64,000 nt of DNA from an uncultured Marvinbryantia sp. (GTDB taxonomy: Bacteria > Bacillota > Clostridia > Lachnospirales > Lachnospiraceae). The notes beneath the pieces were generated by a model. The model had not been told where the DNA came from, did no database searches, and worked only from the letters and a program-made list of their open reading frames with translations. The position numbers and the translations under genes are program-made. Positions 16,491 to 24,260 of this stretch are shown one piece after another (positions within the stretch are counted from its first letter, which is position 1; each line of letters opens with the position of its first letter). Where the stretch lies: assembly GCF_905201705.1 (NCBI RefSeq), contig NZ_CAJKOX010000006.1, forward strand, positions 62,001-126,000, read 5' to 3'.

Positions 16491-18032
16491 TTATTTGCGC
16501 ACCAGCAGGGATTTTCCGGTCATTTCCGCCGGCTGCTCCATGCCCATCAGCTCGATCAGCGTCGGGATGATGTCCGCAAGACGACCGCCCTCGCGCAGCG
16601 TGTACGCCGGATCTGCGTTCACCAGGATGAACGGCACCGGATTGGTGGTATGTGCCGTAAACGGCTCGCCGGTCGTGTAATCTACAAGCTGCTCGGCGTT
16701 TCCATGATCCGCGCAGATAAACATCTGACCGTTTACTTCCTTAATTGCCGCAACAGCCTTTCCGACGCACTCATCTACCGCTTCGACAGCCTTGATCGCA
16801 GCGCTCTCCACGCCGGTATGTCCAACCATATCCGGATTTGCAAAGTTGATGATGATGACATCGTACTCCTGGGAGCGGATCGCCTCGCAAAGCTTGTCGC
16901 ATACCTCATATGCGCTCATTTCCGGCTGCAGATCGTAGGTGGCAACCTTCGGGGATTTCACAAGAATTCTTGTTTCACCCTCGTTCGGTTCCTCCACGCC
17001 GCCGTTAAAGAAGAAGGTAACATGCGCATATTTTTCCGTCTCGGCGATTCTCGCCTGCTTTAAGCCGTGCGCTGCAAGATACTCGCCGAAGGTATTCGTG
17101 ATGGAAACCTTGTGGAACGCCACCAGCTTGTTCGGAATGGTTTCGTCATATTCGGTAAAGCAAACATAAGTAACGTCCAGACGCTTCTCACGCGCAAAGC
17201 CGGTGAAATCATCACAGCAGAAGGTCCTGCTGATCTCTCTCGCGCGGTCCGGGCGGAAATTGAAGAAGATGATGGAATCCTTGTCGGCGATCCTGCCAAC
17301 CGGTTTTCCGTCTCTCACCAGGACTGCCGGGATCACAAACTCATCCGTTTTGCCGTCGTCGTAGGATTTCTGGATTGCTCCGGTGATGGAATCAGCCGCA
17401 ACGCCCTCACCCTTTACAAGCGCATTGTATGCCATCTCCACCCTGTCCCAGCGATTGTCTCTGTCCATCGCATAGTAACGTCCCATCACAGAAACGCACT
17501 CGCCGACGCCAAGCTCCTGCATCTTCGCCTCTAACTGCTCCACATAGCCCTTTCCGGATTCCGGCGGAGTGTCGCGTCCGTCAAGGAAGCAGTGAACGTA
17601 AACCTTAGAAAGGCCTTCTCTCTTCGCCAGCTCCAGAAGTCCGTAAATATGCGTGATGTGGCTGTGTACGCCGCCGTCGGAAACAAGTCCGTAAAGATGA
17701 AGCGCGGAATTGTTCTCCTTTGCGTTTCTGCAGGCTGCCAGCAGAGCCTCATTCTTAAAGAAATCGCCGTCCTCAATCTCTTTCGTAATTCTGGTAAGCT
17801 CCTGGTACACGATGCGCCCTGCGCCCATGTTCAGATGCCCTACCTCGGAATTTCCCATCTGTCCATCCGGCAGACCGACCGCCAGACCGCTCGCCTGTCC
17901 CTCAACAAACGGGCACTCCGCCATCAGCTTGTCCATTATCGGCGTATTTGCCTCGGCAACCGCATTGCCGTCTACTCTTTTGTTCAGTCCGTAACCATCC
18001 AGAATCATTAAAACAGTTGGTTTCTTGCTCAT
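16491..18032 (-). CDS. gpmI: 2,3-bisphosphoglycerate-independent phosphoglycerate mutase
   Basis: Interconverts 3- and 2-phosphoglycerate using two Mn ions and a serine nucleophile. The 513 residues carry LILDGYGL-type metal ligands (D12) and MGNSEVGHLNMG with the catalytic Ser62. The C-terminal metal site reads CADHGNAEQL. The start at 18032 (MSKKPTVLMILDGYG) is set by AGGAGA seven bases upstream; the five-residue-longer frame would overlap that site. The next gene is enolase's neighbour, so the cluster covers two successive glycolytic steps. Confidence 0.96.
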   Translation of the reverse strand: MSKKPTVLMILDGYGLNKRVDGNAVAEANTPIMDKLMAECPFVEGQASGLAVGLPDGQMGNSEVGHLNMGAGRIVYQELTRITKEIEDGDFFKNEALLAACRNAKENNSALHLYGLVSDGGVHSHITHIYGLLELAKREGLSKVYVHCFLDGRDTPPESGKGYVEQLEAKMQELGVGECVSVMGRYYAMDRDNRWDRVEMAYNALVKGEGVAADSITGAIQKSYDDGKTDEFVIPAVLVRDGKPVGRIADKDSIIFFNFRPDRAREISRTFCCDDFTGFAREKRLDVTYVCFTEYDETIPNKLVAFHKVSITNTFGEYLAAHGLKQARIAETEKYAHVTFFFNGGVEEPNEGETRILVKSPKVATYDLQPEMSAYEVCDKLCEAIRSQEYDVIIINFANPDMVGHTGVESAAIKAVEAVDECVGKAVAAIKEVNGQMFICADHGNAEQLVDYTTGEPFTAHTTNPVPFILVNADPAYTLREGGRLADIIPTLIELMGMEQPAEMTGKSLLVRK

Positions 18033-18110
18033 TTCGTTTCTCCTCATCTTTCTTTATGAAATATTGTAAATGATGCCCCGGATTTTTCCGTGCTTTACGC
18101 TTTCGGCATC

Positions 18111-19394
18111 TTAATAAACGCGGATAACCGCAGATATCTCTTTGATCATGGACATAGTCTGAAGGATTTTCAGGGAATCGTTGAAGTTGCGCTCCACCAC
18201 TTCCTCGGTGATCACCACGATCTCCGCCAGTGTTCCTTCCTTGCGCTTCTGGATAAACTGCTCAATGCTGACGTTGTTGTTTCCAAACACGCTGGTGACA
18301 CCCGCGAGCACACCCGGTCGGTCCTCCACCTGCAGGCGCATAAAGTAGCGGCTGACGATATCGTCCATCTTTTTCACCGGAATCGTCTTATAACAGGTAC
18401 AGTTCACATGTCCGGTGCAGTGATAACGGATGTTTTTCGCAACATCAAACACATCCCCGACCACCGCGCTCGCCGTCGGAAGCTCCCCGGCTCCGCGTCC
18501 GTAGAACATCGTATCGCCGACAGCGTCTCCCCGCACAAAAACGGCGTTGTAGGAATCGTTGACGGACGCCAGCGGATGACGGCTGTCGATCAGCATCGGA
18601 TGAACGCTTACCTCGATACCGGTTTCCGTACTGCGCGCCACGCCGACCAGCTTGATCACGCAGCCCATCTCACGCGCGTAGCGGATGTCGCGCGCCGTCA
18701 CCTTCGTGATGCCCTCCGTGTAGACATCCGGGAAGGTCACGCGGGAATTGAAAGCGATCGACGCCAGAATAGCGATCTTGCGCGCAGCGTCCAGTCCCTC
18801 AATGTCCGCCGTCGGATCCGCCTCCGCATAGCCAAGCTTTGTGGCAAGCGCAAGCGCCTCGTCAAACTCCATGTTTTCCTCCGTCATTTTTGTGAGAATG
18901 AAGTTTGTCGTCCCGTTTACGATACCGACCACCTCAGAAATATGGTTTCCCTCCAGGCTCTGCTTCAGAGGACGGATGATCGGGATGCCTCCCGCCACCG
19001 ACGCCTCAAAGAAGAAATCCCGCTGCGCCTCTTTTGCCGCATCCATCAGCGTTTTTCCGTCCACAGCGATCAGATCCTTATTTGCGGTAACGACATTTTT
19101 GCCTGCCCGCAGCGCCTCCAGCATGTAGGTGCGCGCCGGCTCCATGCCGCCCATCACCTCAATGACAATATCGATCTCCTCATCCTGTACGATCTCCTGC
19201 CAGTTATTTGTCAGCAGACTGCGATCCACCTTTGCCGCCGCCTTTTCCAGATTGCGGACAAGGATTTTTTTCACCTCCAGCTCCACGCCGAGCTTTGGAA
19301 GCATTTCTTCTTTCTGGCTTTCCAGAACCTTGTAGACACCGGTCCCCACCGTGCCAAGCCCCAACAGGGCAATCTGAATCTTGTTATCTCTCAT
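18111..19394 (-). CDS. hom: Homoserine dehydrogenase
   Basis: Reduces aspartate semialdehyde to homoserine, the branch to threonine and methionine. The 427 residues have an NAD(P)-binding GLGTVG near residues 12-17. The catalytic region contains GGIPIIRPLKQSLEGN and GYAEADPTADIEGLDAARK. A C-terminal ACT domain (about 350-427) probably senses threonine. The start at 19394 (MRDNKIQIALLG) matches family N-termini. thrC is found separately at 44.1 kb. Confidence 0.95.
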   Translation of the reverse strand: MRDNKIQIALLGLGTVGTGVYKVLESQKEEMLPKLGVELEVKKILVRNLEKAAAKVDRSLLTNNWQEIVQDEEIDIVIEVMGGMEPARTYMLEALRAGKNVVTANKDLIAVDGKTLMDAAKEAQRDFFFEASVAGGIPIIRPLKQSLEGNHISEVVGIVNGTTNFILTKMTEENMEFDEALALATKLGYAEADPTADIEGLDAARKIAILASIAFNSRVTFPDVYTEGITKVTARDIRYAREMGCVIKLVGVARSTETGIEVSVHPMLIDSRHPLASVNDSYNAVFVRGDAVGDTMFYGRGAGELPTASAVVGDVFDVAKNIRYHCTGHVNCTCYKTIPVKKMDDIVSRYFMRLQVEDRPGVLAGVTSVFGNNNVSIEQFIQKRKEGTLAEIVVITEEVVERNFNDSLKILQTMSMIKEISAVIRVY

Positions 19395-19431
19395 ATCGGT
19401 TCTCTTTTCCTTCCGGAGCATACAGTACTAA

Positions 19432-19452
19432 AAAACGTCCACCGGACGTTTT
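19432..19452 (-). terminator. Terminator between the 43-aa gene and hom
   Basis: A perfect 9-bp stem AAAACGTCC / GGACGTTTT with a 3-base loop, followed on the minus strand by TTAG to give a run of six T. It lies only about 37 bases upstream of hom, so hom needs either readthrough or a start within that gap. A second stem (AAGCAGGG / CCCTGCTT, about 19473-19500) precedes it. Confidence 0.8.
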
Positions 19453-19524
19453 GTCGTATGCATGGCAACTATAAGCAGGGACCATTTTCAGCCCCTGCTT
19501 ACATTTTCTCCTCTTATTTGACTG

Positions 19525-19656
19525 CTATTCTTCCTCGTCAAGATTGCGGTGCGCAAAGCCCGCCACCGCACCGGATACCGATACGACAACGGCAACAACT
19601 GCCGCCACAATAACAAGCGCAATCGCGATAAAAAATACTGCTAAATTAAATTCCAT
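19525..19656 (-). CDS. Small single-pass membrane peptide, 43 aa
   Basis: Shorter than common ORF cutoffs. It starts ATG at 19656 after GGAGG (spacer 7). The peptide begins MEFNLAVFFIAIALVIVAAV, continues with a second valine-rich stretch to about residue 31, and ends FAHRNLDEEE. It is thus one long hydrophobic helix with a charged cytoplasmic tail. There is no threonine codon cluster, so it does not look like a hom attenuator peptide. A terminator follows it. The function is unknown; small hydrophobic proteins of this shape often modulate membrane complexes. Confidence 0.65.
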   Translation of the reverse strand: MEFNLAVFFIAIALVIVAAVVAVVVSVSGAVAGFAHRNLDEEE

Positions 19657-19716
19657 GACAGCACCTCCAATATGGGGGTAGTATACCACAAAAAGCATCC
19701 TTTGAAAAGTTTTTTT

Positions 19717-19977
19717 TCAATTTCCCCGCAAACAGTATTCCGCCAGCTCGAAGTCCCTGCTGTAGACGCGGATATCATACTCATACATCTGGTCGAAAGG
19801 CGTTCCAAGGCTGCCGGTGTTTCCGCGCAGCGTGCCCCTGCCGCTCCATTGCCCCATCCGGTTATGTACCTTATAATCATACGGGATCTGTTTTGCCTCC
19901 AGCTTCTCCCGTATCTGGTTGAATTTCTTTAAGTCTTTGCCGATCCACAGGCTTTTTGAATTAAAGATAGTAAACAT
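19717..19977 (-). CDS. Uncharacterised 86-aa protein
   Basis: Soluble, with alternating basic and aromatic residues. It starts MFTIFNSKSLWIGKDLKKFN and has a conserved-looking GRGTLRGNTGSLG loop. The pattern of short beta strands (SLWIG, YDYKV, YEYDIRVYSRDFE) recalls small regulatory folds such as DUF2007, but I cannot assign a family with confidence. It stands alone with no operon partner. Confidence 0.6.
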   Translation of the reverse strand: MFTIFNSKSLWIGKDLKKFNQIREKLEAKQIPYDYKVHNRMGQWSGRGTLRGNTGSLGTPFDQMYEYDIRVYSRDFELAEYCLRGN

Positions 19978-20060
19978 CCGACCGCCCCCTTTTTCATATT
20001 CTCCGTCTTTTGTTTATATCATACCACGCAGCAAAGAATATGCCAAGAAAAATCACTTTT

Positions 20061-20486
20061 TCAGCATTTTTTGCAGAGATATTTGTAAATTACTGTCGCC
20101 GCAGCATACAGAAGGACTGCCTCTCCGAACAAAATCGCAGTGATCAGCGGCTCTCGCAGCAGTGCCGCAACAAACGCTCCCACGAAGCAGACGAGCATCG
20201 CGCCCACCCAGGTGAGATAACCCGCACGGCTGCGAAGCTGCACCTTGCGCTCATCCTTTAAATCTATTGTCTGTCGGCGCATTTTTTCGTGGTACGCTTC
20301 AATATTCTCAGGCTTTGTGTTGTACCAGAATCTTGCAAACTGCGCGACGCTGTTCGCAAGCAGACCTGCGCCCATACCGACTAAGATACTGGAATAATAC
20401 TCTATGCCGCTTACCATTCCGCCGATGATCAAAGCTGTACCGACAATCGCGTAGATTATCAGAAGGTTTCTAGTGCTTTTTTTCAT
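20061..20486 (-). CDS. Four-helix membrane protein paired with HTH regulator
   Basis: A 141-residue integral membrane protein with four helices grouped two and two: LIIYAIVGTALIIGG, a glycine-rich second helix, then after a charged loop (YHEKMRRQTIDLKDERK) two more near the C-terminus. It starts at ATG 20486 after GGAGG and overlaps the end of the HTH gene by 17 bases, so the two are coupled. XRE regulators paired with a small membrane protein are common in Firmicutes; the partner's role is generally unknown. Confidence 0.75.
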   Translation of the reverse strand: MKKSTRNLLIIYAIVGTALIIGGMVSGIEYYSSILVGMGAGLLANSVAQFARFWYNTKPENIEAYHEKMRRQTIDLKDERKVQLRSRAGYLTWVGAMLVCFVGAFVAALLREPLITAILFGEAVLLYAAATVIYKYLCKKC

Positions 20487-20691
20487 GATGATCTGCCTCC
20501 TCTTCATAGATAAAAATGTCCTCGATGCTCATACCGAAATACCTGGCAATCTTGAACGCCAGTATAATGGAAGGATTGTACCTGCCATTTTCCAGGGAGC
20601 CGATCGTCTGACGCGATACCTGCAGTGCATCCGCCAATTCCTCCTGCCGGATTCCCCGCTGCCTGCGCAGCTCCTCCAGTCTGTTTTTCAT
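20470..20691 (-). CDS. XRE-family (HTH_3) transcriptional regulator
   Basis: A compact 73-residue Cro/C1-type repressor consisting almost only of the helix-turn-helix: RQEELADALQVSRQTIGSLE is the turn and recognition helix, followed by NPSIILAFKIARYFGMSIED, a family hallmark. The start is ATG 20691 after AAAGGAGGG. It heads a two-gene unit with a membrane protein. The promoter region carries four copies of TATGGAAAG (or its complement), so autoregulation is likely. Confidence 0.9.
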   Translation of the reverse strand: MKNRLEELRRQRGIRQEELADALQVSRQTIGSLENGRYNPSIILAFKIARYFGMSIEDIFIYEEEADHHEKKH

Positions 20692-20706
20692 GCTGTCTCC
20701 CTCCTT

Positions 20707-20808
20707 TATGGAAAGTTTCCTTTCCATATCTCTACTATACCACATATTGCGAAAATGTCAAGCTAACTTTCCATAAAATGCGCTTATAGCCAGCTTTCCA
20801 TAAAATGC
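20707..20808 (-). promoter_or_regulatory. Promoter with repeated operator motif for the XRE gene
   Basis: On the minus strand, TTGACA (20761-20756), a 16-bp spacer and TATAGT (20739-20734). The motif TATGGAAAG occurs as an inverted pair just downstream of the -10 (20707-20715 and 20720-20728). It also occurs as two direct copies upstream of the -35 (within 20767-20782 and 20794-20808, 27 bp apart, each as CATTTTATGGAAAG). Confidence 0.75.
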
Positions 20809-20823
20809 ATTTTTCCCGCACGG

Positions 20824-20852
20824 TTGAAAAAAATAAGGATTTCTGATATACT
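20824..20852 (+). promoter_or_regulatory. Promoter of the TetR-type gene
   Basis: TTGAAA (20824-20829), a 17-bp spacer and TATACT (20847-20852); transcription would start about 30 bases before the ribosome site. Confidence 0.75.
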
Positions 20853-20898
20853 TAGCAGAAAAATGAAGTAAAAATACGAAAGAAAAGGAGTGATTTCC

Positions 20899-21441
20899 CT
20901 GGCTGATTCAAATATCACAAAGCGGGCACTGGCGTCTGCTCTCAGGGAACTGATGCAGGAGATGCCCTTTGAGAAGATTACGGTATCCCATATCTGCGAA
21001 AGATGCGACATGAACCGCAAAAGCTTTTACTATCATTTTCGGGATAAATACGACCTGGTGAACTGGATTTTTGATATGGAGTTTATTACGCTTTTAAAAA
21101 AACCTCCTCTGGATACATGGAGCTTTTTCGAGCTTACCAGCAGATATTTCTATGAAAACAAAGCCTTTTACAGCAAAGCGCTGCAGATTAAAGGGCAGAA
21201 TTCCTTTTCTGATCATTTCCGGGAATTCTTATGCCCCTTAGTCCGCAGCCGGATGGAGGAAATTATCGGGCACCAGGATGTGCCTCAGATCTGCGTTGAC
21301 TTCCTGGTGGACGGTTTTCTCTGTTCCCTTGAGCGCTGGCTTCTGGACAAAAACGCGATGCCGCCAGATAAGTTTCTTGCCGTTTTACGATCAATGATCG
21401 AAGCGATTGCAAGGGACATCTGTCAGGAGGCAGAGCATTAA
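20899..21441 (+). CDS. TetR/AcrR-family regulator, probable CTG start
   Basis: A 180-residue TetR protein. The N-terminal HTH is intact: KRALASALRELMQEMPFEKI then HICERCDMNRKSFYYHFRDK. The C-terminal domain, rich in Phe and Leu, resembles the DhaS-type ligand or partner domain. The ribosome site AAAGGAG (20884-20890) directs initiation about 8 bases downstream, where the codon is CTG (20899), giving the product MADSNITKRAL. The only other candidate, GTG 20890, overlaps the ribosome site. It converges on the neighbouring minus-strand gene with a 4-base overlap, suggesting it controls that gene and the radical SAM enzyme beyond it. Confidence 0.88.
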   Translation: MADSNITKRALASALRELMQEMPFEKITVSHICERCDMNRKSFYYHFRDKYDLVNWIFDMEFITLLKKPPLDTWSFFELTSRYFYENKAFYSKALQIKGQNSFSDHFREFLCPLVRSRMEEIIGHQDVPQICVDFLVDGFLCSLERWLLDKNAMPPDKFLAVLRSMIEAIARDICQEAEH

Positions 21442-22481
21442 CCGCCCTGTCCGGCAGCGAGGTTCTGCCCCTTCTTTGGAAACGTATGTCTTAAAATATC
21501 CTGCAGACTGCTTTCCAGAAGGTTACAGCGCTCCTCCTTTGTCCGCCCTGCCTGCGTGATAAGCTGTCCCTCCGTGTCAAACCACGCCAGACATGCGTCC
21601 TGTGAGATAATGCTGTCCACCAGGATGCTGTCGCAGCCCGCCTCCCATACAACCGTCCGGAAAAGCTGTCTGTCTCTTGCCGACTTTACATATCCATACA
21701 CTTCTTCTCTCACAGCCTCCGGACAATCAGACGCGGCAACCGCCATCGTGACAGCCGGATGCAGCTTCTGCGCCTCTGCAAAAAAGCTGCCGTCGATGAT
21801 CTGCTTTGCCGTTTCTGCTGTGTAAAAATCGCAAACCCCGTACAGAAGTTCTTTTTCACGCATTTTGCAGCACACCTCTGCCGCGCCCTCACCGCAGCGT
21901 ATCACCAGCATCAGATTATACGCCTCTGAAGCTTCTTTTAGAAATTCCTCCGACGCCTCATCGGGCGTAAGCATCAGCACAAACCCGCTCTCCGGATGCT
22001 CACGGACGAGGGAAAGTGCTTCCTGCGGGCAGTTCTTCGACACCAGAATCCACGCATGAATCCCCAGGCTCTCGCCCTCGGAAATTATCGTCTGATATGC
22101 CTTCTGATTCCGGCAAAAAGTCTCCCTGTCCAAACACAGCGAAAGCAGCCACGGAATATTATAATGTTCCTTTTCCTCTATTTCCCGGATTTTCCGCGCA
22201 CCGACCGTACAGCCGTGATAACCCACATTCATTCCAAACCGAAGCAGCCGCTCGCAGTCCACATGGGCGACCGTGTCCCTGATCAGCTCGTAATACGGAC
22301 TTTTCTCATTCGTGAGCATCGTCTGCGCTGCCTCAAAAAAATTGCGCTGAAACCGTCCTTCTGAAAAATTCAGCGCCATATCTATCAGGTTGCGTGTGCT
22401 CCGTCCCGGAGACGCCTTAATCTCCCGGAGCGTTTTCCTTACAATCGTTTCTATTAAAATACGTGAAGTATCATTTCCCAT
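21438..22481 (-). CDS. Radical-SAM-like protein lacking the cluster motif
   Basis: A 347-residue protein of no named family. Side by side with the divergent radical SAM protein at 22716 I see the same framework. A helical lead ends in YYELIRDT (the other: WYDLILRV). The motif NIPW is at 108-111 (the other: NVPW at 108-111). After it come a II-x2-G-x2-LGI segment and a HPES segment (the other: HPDC). The CxxxCxxC motif and GGEP are replaced by LCLDRETFCRNQ and LVSKNCPQE, so no 4Fe-4S cluster can be expected at that site. I infer a degenerate paralogue, perhaps a partner or regulator of the enzyme. The start at 22481 follows AAAGGGG. Confidence 0.7.
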   Translation of the reverse strand: MGNDTSRILIETIVRKTLREIKASPGRSTRNLIDMALNFSEGRFQRNFFEAAQTMLTNEKSPYYELIRDTVAHVDCERLLRFGMNVGYHGCTVGARKIREIEEKEHYNIPWLLSLCLDRETFCRNQKAYQTIISEGESLGIHAWILVSKNCPQEALSLVREHPESGFVLMLTPDEASEEFLKEASEAYNLMLVIRCGEGAAEVCCKMREKELLYGVCDFYTAETAKQIIDGSFFAEAQKLHPAVTMAVAASDCPEAVREEVYGYVKSARDRQLFRTVVWEAGCDSILVDSIISQDACLAWFDTEGQLITQAGRTKEERCNLLESSLQDILRHTFPKKGQNLAAGQGG

Positions 22482-22573
22482 TCCGCCCTGCCCCTTTCCA
22501 CAACATTGCACGAAATTTTGCTACCTATAGAGTAACGACTTTTTCTCCAAAGAGCAAGGGCCATTTTTCGTTT

Positions 22574-22623
22574 TCTGTCAAAAAAGGCAACATTTCCGGC
22601 AGAATGTCCCTTTTTTCGACAGA
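22574..22623. promoter_or_regulatory. 50-bp imperfect dyad between divergent radical SAM genes
   Basis: Outer arms TCTGTC (22574-22579) and GACAGA (22618-22623), A/G-rich middle arms AAAAAGG and CCTTTTTT, and inner arms ACATT and AATGT. 17 of 21 positions pair around an 8-base centre. It lies upstream of both divergent genes, about 90 bases from each start, and could be the operator of the nearby TetR-type regulator or a hairpin in a leader RNA. A likely -10 (TATAAT, 22663-22668) for the plus-strand gene lies downstream. Confidence 0.6.
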
Positions 22624-22715
22624 CGGGCTCTCCTGTCCAATGACTTTTTTGCTTTTTTTTCCTATAATTCACACAAAACAGTCCCCGGACGGGGCAGAAA
22701 GGTGGAAATTATTCT

Positions 22716-24053
22716 ATGAGCAACTTTACTTCAATTAAACAACATATGCAGACATTTGCCGTTTCACAGGCTTTAAAGTATGTGGAGGGAAACCCGGAAG
22801 AAAATCTCCCGAAGCTGATGGACATGGTCGACCGTTTTTGTCCCGACGGATGGTATGAAAGCCAGCGCGCAATCCTGCGCAATGTATTGAAAGAAAAAAA
22901 TAACTGGTACGACCTTATTCTGCGCGTGTACGACCTCGACCCCGGCGTGCGCAAGACTTTTTTTGAAAACTTTCTGTTCAATGCCTGTTTAGAGGGCTAT
23001 GCCAGACAGAAAGAAGTAAAAGAACGTGAAAACTGCAATGTTCCCTGGGCAATTCTTCTCGACCCGACTTCTGCCTGCAATATGCATTGCGTCGGATGCT
23101 GGGCTGCAGAATACGGTCATAAGCTCAATCTGACTCTGGAGGACATTGACAGCATCATCCGCCAGGGCAAGGAGCTGGGCATTTATTTCTATATTTATAC
23201 CGGCGGCGAACCGCTTGTACGGAAAAAAGATATTATTAAGCTCTGCGAAATGCATCCCGACTGCGAATTCTTGTCTTTCACAAACGGTACGCTGATTGAC
23301 GAGGAATTCTGCCAGGAAATGCTGCGCGTGAAAAATTTCGTTCCCGCTATCAGCCTGGAAGGCTTTGAGGAGGCAAACGATTCCCGCCGCGGCGAGGGCG
23401 CTTATCAGAAAGTAAGACATGCAATGGAGCTTCTGAAATCCCACAAGCTGCCTTTTGGTATGTCCGTATGTTATACCAGCCAGAATTATCTGGACATTAC
23501 CAGCGAGCGCTTCTTTGATGATATCATCGACAGCGGCGCACTGTTTATCTGGCTCTTCCATTATATGCCGGTCGGCAACGACGCCGCGACCGCACTGCTG
23601 CCCTCACCTGAACAGCGCGAGACGGTTTATCACCGTATCCGCGAATTCCGCAACACGAAGGCAATCTTTTCAATGGATTTCCAGAACGACGCCCAGTATG
23701 TGGGCGGCTGTATCGCAGGCGGCAGAAACTATCTGCACATCAACGCCAAGGGCGACGTGGAGCCGTGCGTGTTCATCCACTACTCCAACTGCAACATCCA
23801 CGATGTTTCCCTGCTGGATGCGCTGAAGAGCCCGCTGTTTATGGCTTATCATGACAACCAGCCGTTCAACAAGAACATGCTGCGTCCGTGTCCGATGCTG
23901 GAAAATCCGGAGAAGCTGCGTGCAATGGTAGCGGAAACCGGCGCAAAGAGCACCGATTACCAGAGTCCGGAGAGCGCAGACGACCTTTGCGACAAAACAA
24001 CGCCTTACGCCGAAAACTGGAAGGAAACCGCCGACCGGCTGTGGGCGAAATAA
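22716..24053 (+). CDS. Radical SAM/SPASM-type enzyme of unknown substrate
   Basis: A 445-residue radical SAM protein. The helical N-terminal region (1-105) precedes the barrel. The cluster motif is C121, C125, C128 (CNMHCVGC), with GGEP at 163-166 binding SAM. Later cysteines (GGCIAGG, VEPCVFIHYSNCN, LRPCPML) resemble a SPASM-like auxiliary cluster region, as in peptide- or anaerobic-sulfatase-modifying enzymes. The substrate cannot be told: no precursor peptide or sulfatase lies nearby. It is divergent from its cluster-less relative. The start follows AAAGGTGG. Confidence 0.88.
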   Translation: MSNFTSIKQHMQTFAVSQALKYVEGNPEENLPKLMDMVDRFCPDGWYESQRAILRNVLKEKNNWYDLILRVYDLDPGVRKTFFENFLFNACLEGYARQKEVKERENCNVPWAILLDPTSACNMHCVGCWAAEYGHKLNLTLEDIDSIIRQGKELGIYFYIYTGGEPLVRKKDIIKLCEMHPDCEFLSFTNGTLIDEEFCQEMLRVKNFVPAISLEGFEEANDSRRGEGAYQKVRHAMELLKSHKLPFGMSVCYTSQNYLDITSERFFDDIIDSGALFIWLFHYMPVGNDAATALLPSPEQRETVYHRIREFRNTKAIFSMDFQNDAQYVGGCIAGGRNYLHINAKGDVEPCVFIHYSNCNIHDVSLLDALKSPLFMAYHDNQPFNKNMLRPCPMLENPEKLRAMVAETGAKSTDYQSPESADDLCDKTTPYAENWKETADRLWAK

Positions 24054-24145
24054 GAAAAAAATCTGGATATTATTGCTTTCATCTTTGGGAGAAAGTAGGA
24101 TGCACCTCCTGCAGTATCTTTCTCCTGTGTTTGGATATCTTCCCC

Positions 24146-24178
24146 AAAAGCCGGTCTGCACTTCACAGACCGGCTTTT
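24146..24178 (+). terminator. Terminator after the radical SAM gene
   Basis: A perfect 13-bp stem AAAAGCCGGTCTG / CAGACCGGCTTTT. An upstream hairpin GGAGAAAG / CTTTCTCC (about 24089-24127) lies between the stop codon and the terminator. Confidence 0.9.
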
Positions 24179-24260
24179 CATACCTTCCGGATGACCTTCT
24201 TCTAAGACAAGTCAAATACCCCAATGCAAGCATGTCCGCTTTGCTCGTTACTCGCGGGAA

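Noticed and set aside
19473..19524. Stem AAGCAGGG/CCCTGCTT upstream of hom as a riboswitch or threonine attenuator
   Set aside because: No leader peptide with Thr or Ile codons and no known aptamer; left as a plain hairpin.
18090..19613. 507-codon plus-strand frame opposite hom
   Set aside because: Antisense shadow of hom, which has intact motifs throughout.
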